From Stictocephala bisonia (Eukaryota; Arthropoda; Insecta; Hemiptera; Membracidae), in assembly GCA_035578905.1 (NCBI GenBank), contig JAQJVL010000002.1, forward strand, positions 2,889,229 through 2,953,228: a DNA stretch of 64,000 bases. Direction: 5' to 3'. Shown here piece after piece: positions 59,176-64,000 of this stretch (position 1 is its first letter; every line of letters starts with the position of its first letter). The translations under genes and the position numbers were made by a program. The notes beneath the pieces were generated by a model. The model worked only from the letters and a program-made list of their open reading frames with translations, was not told the DNA's origin and ran no database searches.

Positions 59176-59969
59176 GTGAGTATATGTCATAACTGTCCTT
59201 ATGATTTACAGTTAAACTGAGATAGATTGTAAAATAATTTATTATTTCATATCTTCCAAGTTTGTTAGGCTGGATATAATGAACTTCAAGTATTAAAAAG
59301 TTTACTTATATCTGCATATATAGAAAGAAAAAAACCATAACCATTTTAACAAGAATAAATTAAATGTCAACTTGTTCTATAAGTGGTGATTTTTCTTAGG
59401 GATATTATGAAATTTATATTCATTAACTTTAATGCTTATTTCGCATAATTTATGAATATATTATGCAATCTACAAATATATCAGATGACAAAAAAATACT
59501 AAAATACATTAAAAAATCACTATATTACAATTATTATTTTCAAATATATTATTGCCTTTATTGTGAATTCAGTTTAGAGTTTGAAACTCATAGATTGACA
59601 TCATTTCTTGTTTCAAGCCAGTATTCAAGGACCGCGTAGCTTATCCGTGAAACTAAGGTTATACCTTATATTTTATTGGAGTTTGCCATCTTTGAAAATA
59701 CAGATTACAAAGCCAACAAGTTTGTTACTTAATTTAACCATGAATGAACCTATAATATTTTAATATTTGCTAACTGTTTTTCAAGGACCAAGAATTTAAA
59801 AAGTGAATCACATCGATAAACCTTTACAAATAAGTTATTCTGTGATTAAAATATTCAAATCTCATTACTCTCGAACAAAGAACCCGATAAAGACAATTAT
59901 TCTGTGATCTTTTTACATTTTAAAGTATAACATTTTACAAGATTCGTTTTAATAGGTTTTTTCTTGGTT

Positions 59970-60155
59970 CGGGTAGGTTACGTTTCGTTAGGTTATACTA
60001 ATTTTGTTAGGTTAGGTTAGACAGGTTAAGTTACTTAGGTTAGCTAGGTCAGTTTTATCAGGTTAGATATTTAGGTTTGTTAAGTTAGGTTAGTTTCTTA
60101 TGTTACGTTTCGTTCTGTTAGATTGGTTAGGTTAGATTATTAGATTAAGTAGGTA
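59970..60155 (+). repeat. Interstitial TTAGG-like tract in an intron
   Basis: Degenerate TTAGGTTA motifs with TTACGTT/TTAAGTT variants (GTTAGGTTAGGTTAGACAGG). It lies within the intron following exon A. No convincing terminal inverted repeats flank it. Confidence 0.75.
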
Positions 60156-60436
60156 TAGCCTTATCAACGTATCATTTTAATGAAAACAGTTTTCATTGCA
60201 CTTAGTCCATATGTAAAATATTTCAATATTGCTGAAATATAACAAAACATTTATAATTTTGTTACATTAATGTTTTATCAACGAAATAAACAATATAATG
60301 TATTAAATATTAATGATATTCTTCATGGTTTTCTAATGAAAATAACGTATTTTAAAGATCTTCCTGTTGATTTTGTACATAATACGCCTAACTTATCATG
60401 CCCGATATCTCGTAGGTATACAAATATTAAGCAATA

Positions 60437-60473
60437 TTTATTTTGTGAAGCTTTATACACTTCACAAAATAAA
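60437..60473. repeat. Perfect 14-bp hairpin
   Basis: TTTATTTTGTGAAG (60437-60450) pairs exactly with CTTCACAAAATAAA (60460-60473) across a 9-nt loop. It overlaps a 92-codon frame (60270-60548) that I do not accept as a gene; it lies in an intron. Confidence 0.8.
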
Positions 60474-60654
60474 GCTAGTTATTGGTTTGCTTTATGCACT
60501 TTACTTATAATATTTCATATTTATACATTTTCCATAATAACAATGTAGTTTTATCATTCATTATATTATTAGTAGTCTTGTAGTTATCAAATGTATAATA
60601 CAAACATTATATTTACGAAGTATTTACTGTATGTACATCATCAAGATAAATACT

Positions 60655-60656
<2 letters not shown>

Positions 60657-60692
<36 letters not shown>
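60657..60692. repeat. Poly(T) tract
   Basis: About 36 consecutive T residues; it could be the poly(A) end of a minus-strand retroposed sequence, but no donor element is recognisable to its right. Confidence 0.9.
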
Positions 60693-60694
<2 letters not shown>

Positions 60695-60853
60695 TATATA
60701 ACATTTGGAAAATAAACCATAAATATAATCTATTAGTCAATATCAAAATAACAATGACCATTTATATACATTATTAAACTTTTATTACTACAAAAAAACT
60801 TAATACTATTTAATCATAAAATAATAGCAACTGTCTCCAACTTCTTGCCCCAG

Positions 60854-60925
60854 AAAGTAATTTTAATGCTAGAGGTGGAACGAGGGGGGTTGAATCATCT
60901 AGTCCAAAGGCGTTCTCTCCAGAAG
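60854..60925 (+). CDS. Probable exon B (72 nt, frame-neutral)
   Basis: Acceptor CTTCTTGCCCCAG|AA and donor GAAG|GTATGT bound a stop-free 72-nt segment whose composition is richer in G/C than the intron. With phase 1 carried from exon A it reads K-SNFNARGGTRGVESSSP-KAFSPE and leaves in phase 1, exactly the phase needed by exon C. Because its length is a multiple of three with equal phases, it can be included or skipped without a frame change, as cassette exons are. The Ser/Gly/Arg-rich, probably disordered content fits an optional linker. It is unproven without transcripts. Confidence 0.55.
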
Positions 60926-61324
60926 GTATGTGCGTCGCATTTTAAATAAGAATTATGAATGACACTCGGCAAGGCTTGCTTTTATCAAAACACCACAAGA
61001 ATGTACCTTTTCAATTCCATATTCCCATTACGTTTCAAAATAAATAATCAATATCCACTTTATCTTCGGTGAATTGATGTTTAGAAAGTTGTGTGATGAC
61101 TATTTTTCATTATTTTTCTATCAAGTTGGTATCAACATGTTGGTTTTAAATGAAACTTTGTTTGTTTAAATAATGTGTTGAAAAAAACGAGTGGAAAAAA
61201 TAATCGATTAAGATGTAATGTATTGATATTAGAATTGAGTATAAGCAGGTCTGTGCATGAATTGAAGTGTATGTATCGGCAGTTCAATATAACGCATTTC
61301 TTTGGGTGTTAAGGTCAATATCAC

Positions 61325-61860
61325 GGCCGTTTATGGTTGGCTGGTTAGGCAGTACCATGCATGTTTCCATACACCACCCATGTGGAAGGCTGGGTCAGTA
61401 ACATAAATGCATTAGTGGGTGCTTGGGTTAATACTACGTGCGTGAATGGTTGGTTAGTTGGGTCAGTACCACATATGTGTATGGAAGGGTTGTTGAGTCA
61501 ACACCACGCATGTGTATGGGTGGGTAGGTGGGTGAATACCTAAATCACCATCACCAGTGAACGTGTATGGGTGGTTGGGAGGTTCAATAACACTGTACGT
61601 GTATGGGTGGCTGGATGGGTCAATACCACTGCACTTGTATGGGTGGGTTGGTTTGGTGGGCGGGTATGTGTATGGTTGGGTTGTTGAGTCAATACCACTC
61701 ATATGTATGGTAGGTGGTTAGGTAAATACCACATGCATGTATGGGTAAGTAGTGGGGTCAATATCAGCTACTTTTATGGGTAGGTATTTGGGTCAATACC
61801 ACACGTGTAGAGGTGGGTAGGTGGGTCAATACATTATACATGTGTAACAGACCATCAACA
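61325..61860. repeat. G-rich ~38-bp minisatellite, third array (intronic)
   Basis: About 12-13 units with GTGTATGGGTGGGTAGGTGG followed by GTCAATACCAC and variable ATGT/CATG linkers. It shares its core and linker with 42855-43290. It lies in the intron before exon C. Open frames 61361-61543 and 61463-61702 are artefacts. Confidence 0.9.
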
Positions 61861-62009
61861 GTATAGTGTATTCTATAACCGTCAACAGTAGAATGATCCT
61901 TCCACATAGGAATGAACTATGTTGAGTCCCTTTCGCACGGGTGTTGGAAGATGCAACTACTGGAAAAATAAAAGAATGACAAATAATCAGTCATGTGATT
62001 AATTTAAAA

Positions 62010-62053
62010 AATTCTCAAATATTCCAATAAAATGATTGGAATATTTGAGAATT
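62010..62053. repeat. Perfect 19-bp hairpin
   Basis: AATTCTCAAATATTCCAAT (62010-62028) and its exact reverse complement (62035-62053) are separated by 6 nt. It lies in the intron about 330 bp before exon C. It may be a foldback remnant, or may form structure in the pre-mRNA. Confidence 0.85.
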
Positions 62054-62383
62054 TCTTAAATTTTACAATTTCCAATAAAGAACTCAAAGAAGAAATGGAG
62101 TCATGTCATTGCTAAGTCGAAGTTCAAACTATGGATCACAATGTTAATGATTGCCCATTCTGTTCTTTTCAGGGTGAATCACCTAGTCTTCATTCAATTG
62201 GAGAACTAGGTGTTAAATGGTAACAAAACCTGAATTTAGCTTTGTGACAGATTATAAATATTTGAATATTAAGACATAAGTACTTTGTACTTTAGAATTT
62301 ATTTTATTTTGCTCGTATATTGCTCCGATTTTTAATGTTTTATTAGTTTTTGGTGGCTGGCTATATACAGTACATACTTACAG

Positions 62384-62565
62384 GTGGTCAGACCAAAGAG
62401 GAGGTCATAGAGACTAACGAGAGGCTGCGGGCTGTAAGAGTGAGGCTAGAGGAGTCCTATGACACGGCCAAGAAGGCACTAGTTGCCCTCATGGCCAAGT
62501 ACACGGAGAGTAAGAACACCCGTAATGTGTTTCAGAGGTACACCATGCTCAAAGCAATGATAAAG
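62384..62565 (+). CDS. Internal exon C of the unidentified gene
   Basis: Acceptor ATACTTACAG|GT and donor AAAG|GTAAAT. The exon is 182 nt, entering with two bases (completing Ser after exon A, or Gly after exon B) and ending in phase 0. It encodes GQTKEEVIETNERLRAV, VRLEESYDTAKKALVALM, AKYTESKNTRNVFQRYTML and KAMIK: 60 residues, highly charged, with heptad-like spacing of Leu/Val/Ala that predicts amphipathic or coiled-coil helix. There is no signal peptide or membrane segment. The 74-codon open frame starting at 62350 includes intron and does not mark the true start. The family is unknown to me; a scaffold or cytoskeletal helical domain is only a guess. Confidence 0.85.
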
Positions 62566-63891
62566 GTAAATTAAAGACCTAATCTACCTGTCCATCTCTA
62601 TTCTCCATTTTAATCTCCTGTGTTCAATTTCCTTTTTGTCTTTTATATTCCTAGATTATCTATTTACATAGATTTTTATTTAACAAAAATAAATTTCATT
62701 TGTCTTTCAATTTCCCTATAATCGGATTTGTTCACAACAATGTAAAGCTCTATTTCTTGTTCCATAAGAATAATTTTTTAATGCATTGTCTCTACTATCA
62801 AACCACAGTAGAACTTTAATAGTTTGGCACTTGATACTTCGACAGTTTTTAAACTTTAACACTGGCCATGGCGAAATAACGTGCTCAAAATAATTGTCTC
62901 TGTAGGCTGTGCATAGTTTAGTCCGGTGCAGACCAACAAAATTGTACTGTAACAGTGTTTAAGTGGTCAAAGTGAATAGAAGTTACAAATTAAAAATTGT
63001 TTGACATTACATTTCTGACATTACCTTGTGGAGTACTGAACTGTCCATCATTTAATAATTAGTATTGCAACTCAAGACCAATTCAGTAGGACCATACATT
63101 ATTGCACCAATACTTTTTGTTAAGTTTTTAGCCAATTATAAGAAATTACAGTACAATTTCCCTTTAACCCCTATGTTCTGGTTTCTTTGAATGAAACCCT
63201 GATCTATAAAACTCAAATCTAAGACTATAAAATCTTTAATAATTTCTTTGTTTTGTGTTGTACTCTTGTTTGTTCTACCGTTGTCTGTTGTATCTTTACC
63301 ATAAACAAACTGCTTATAGCAGATATTGCCGATTCTTAAAATTTTAACTAGTTTGTCTATTTTTCAACCTGAACCTTATTCTTAATGCAAACTTTTGCAA
63401 CTTTAAGATTCTATCTAAATCATGATAGAAGCAGATCCACAGATATAAATAGGTTAGGTTAAATATGAGTGAGTCAGGTTCTAATAGAGTTTTTAACAAT
63501 TTATTCTTAATACTCTTACAATCGCATTAAGACATTTAATTCCTGTGACTGCTATGAGAATTACAATTAAGAATTATATATATACATAATCATCCAAAAA
63601 CATCATCTCTTTCTTTACAATTTATTGTGTATTTATTATGTAAGTAATACTCTTACAATACATCAAAATTACTTTACAAAGCTTGCCATAAAGCAGCCTG
63701 AGAAGAAAACATTTTTAGCGTGTACTTTTTTAGCGTAGTTTCTAAATAATCAATTTGCAGGATGTCTAAAGGGTTCAGTAGATACCTGTCAGACTGGAAT
63801 TCAGACAGTCCTCATACTTATTCTATCAGTCTTAAAAAGGAGAGGTCCAGAAATGAAACAAGTTAAAATCATGTACTGATATGTGTAACAG
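62566..63891. other. Intron between exons C and D
   Basis: About 1.3 kb of AT-rich sequence starting GTAAATTAAAG and ending TGTGTAACAG. No recognisable repeat or nested gene was seen. Confidence 0.75.
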
Positions 63892-64000
63892 GAAGTGATC
63901 CGCCTGGAGACACAGTACTGGGCATTGGTGGAGATCCCCAAACAGGAGAAGCAGGAAACGGTGCCAGCATTTGTGCTGCGAGCCTGCGCCATTATGGAAA
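63892..64000 (+). CDS. Exon D of the unidentified gene (runs off the window)
   Basis: Starts after ATATGTGTAACAG in phase 0, matching the end of exon C. It reads EVIRLETQYWALVEIP, KQEKQETVPAFVLRACAIME and is open to the last base of the window. Composition jumps to GC-rich compared with the intron, as expected for an exon. It continues the helical, charged character (MIK|EVIRLETQYW). The short 63-codon frame on the other strand (63801-63992) is its antisense shadow. The product is unidentified. Confidence 0.85.

Noticed and set aside
60270..60548. A 92-codon plus-strand frame
   Set aside because: AT-rich, no motif, contains a perfect hairpin and lies in an intron; likely a chance frame.
62350..62574. 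A 74-codon single-exon gene starting at 62350
   Set aside because: Its first residues are intron read-through; a good acceptor at 62382-62383 and phase matching show that it is an internal exon.

Overview
This window is AT-rich, repeat-dense DNA from an animal nuclear genome, most likely an insect. The evidence is scattered arrays of the insect-type telomere pentamer (TTAGG/CCTAA), many degraded non-LTR retrotransposons, SINEs with RNA-polymerase-III-type heads, GT-AG introns with T-rich acceptors, and no prokaryotic gene density. I cannot fix the species from the sequence alone; a hemipteran-sized genome would fit.

The only convincing host gene is at the right edge. Three, probably four, plus-strand exons (59098-59175, a likely 72-nt exon at 60854-60925, 62384-62565, and 63892 to the window end) join with matching codon phases. 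Together they give a soluble, helix-rich protein fragment of a family I do not recognise. Its start and end lie outside the window. The other 59 kb hold no supported host gene.

Layout. 0-7 kb: AT-rich DNA with a minus-strand SINE (1606-2036), a LINE 3' remnant (2230-2615) and a 425-bp CA/CG microsatellite (4569-4993). 7.8-10 kb: a 22-bp minisatellite, then a 166-bp satellite interrupted by a LINE-tail-like insert. 11.4-20 kb: SINEs, one carrying a TIR element filled with TTAGG-like motifs, inverted repeats, a 21-bp array and a TTAGG-rich tract. 22.7-25.9 kb: a decayed but nearly full-span jockey-like LINE. 27.4-28 kb: a ~105-bp G-rich tandem repeat. 29.3-37.3 kb: two inverted satellite blocks, a 75-bp array (five 15-bp subunits) and a 4.4-kb 15-bp array on the opposite strand, separated by 2.2 kb that contains a MITE with ~40-bp TIRs. 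37.3-38.6 kb: a 5'-truncated LINE reverse transcriptase abutting the satellite, with stops but no frameshift. 39-48 kb: more SINEs, an 18-bp array and the first of three related G-rich minisatellites (others at 48.4-48.9 and 61.3-61.9 kb). 49.5-51.4 kb: a 90-bp satellite. 53.6-54.6 kb: a TIR element enclosing a (CCTAA)n array, then a foldback element with hammerhead/Penelope-like core motifs. 55.1-56.6 kb: a 38-bp array that looks like an amplified SINE tail, LINE C-terminal fragments and a SINE. 57.4 kb: a SINE just upstream of the host gene.

The main biological interest is the repeat content. The most common SINE has a 5' head resembling the Alu domain of 7SL/SRP RNA rather than a tRNA, and it shares its core and 3' tail with tRNA-headed SINEs. 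Telomere-like repeats sit inside DNA-transposon-like elements, and a large satellite is arranged as inverted arms. Roughly a fifth of the window is tandem repeat. The long open frames in these arrays are artefacts of stop-free repeat units and are not annotated as genes.
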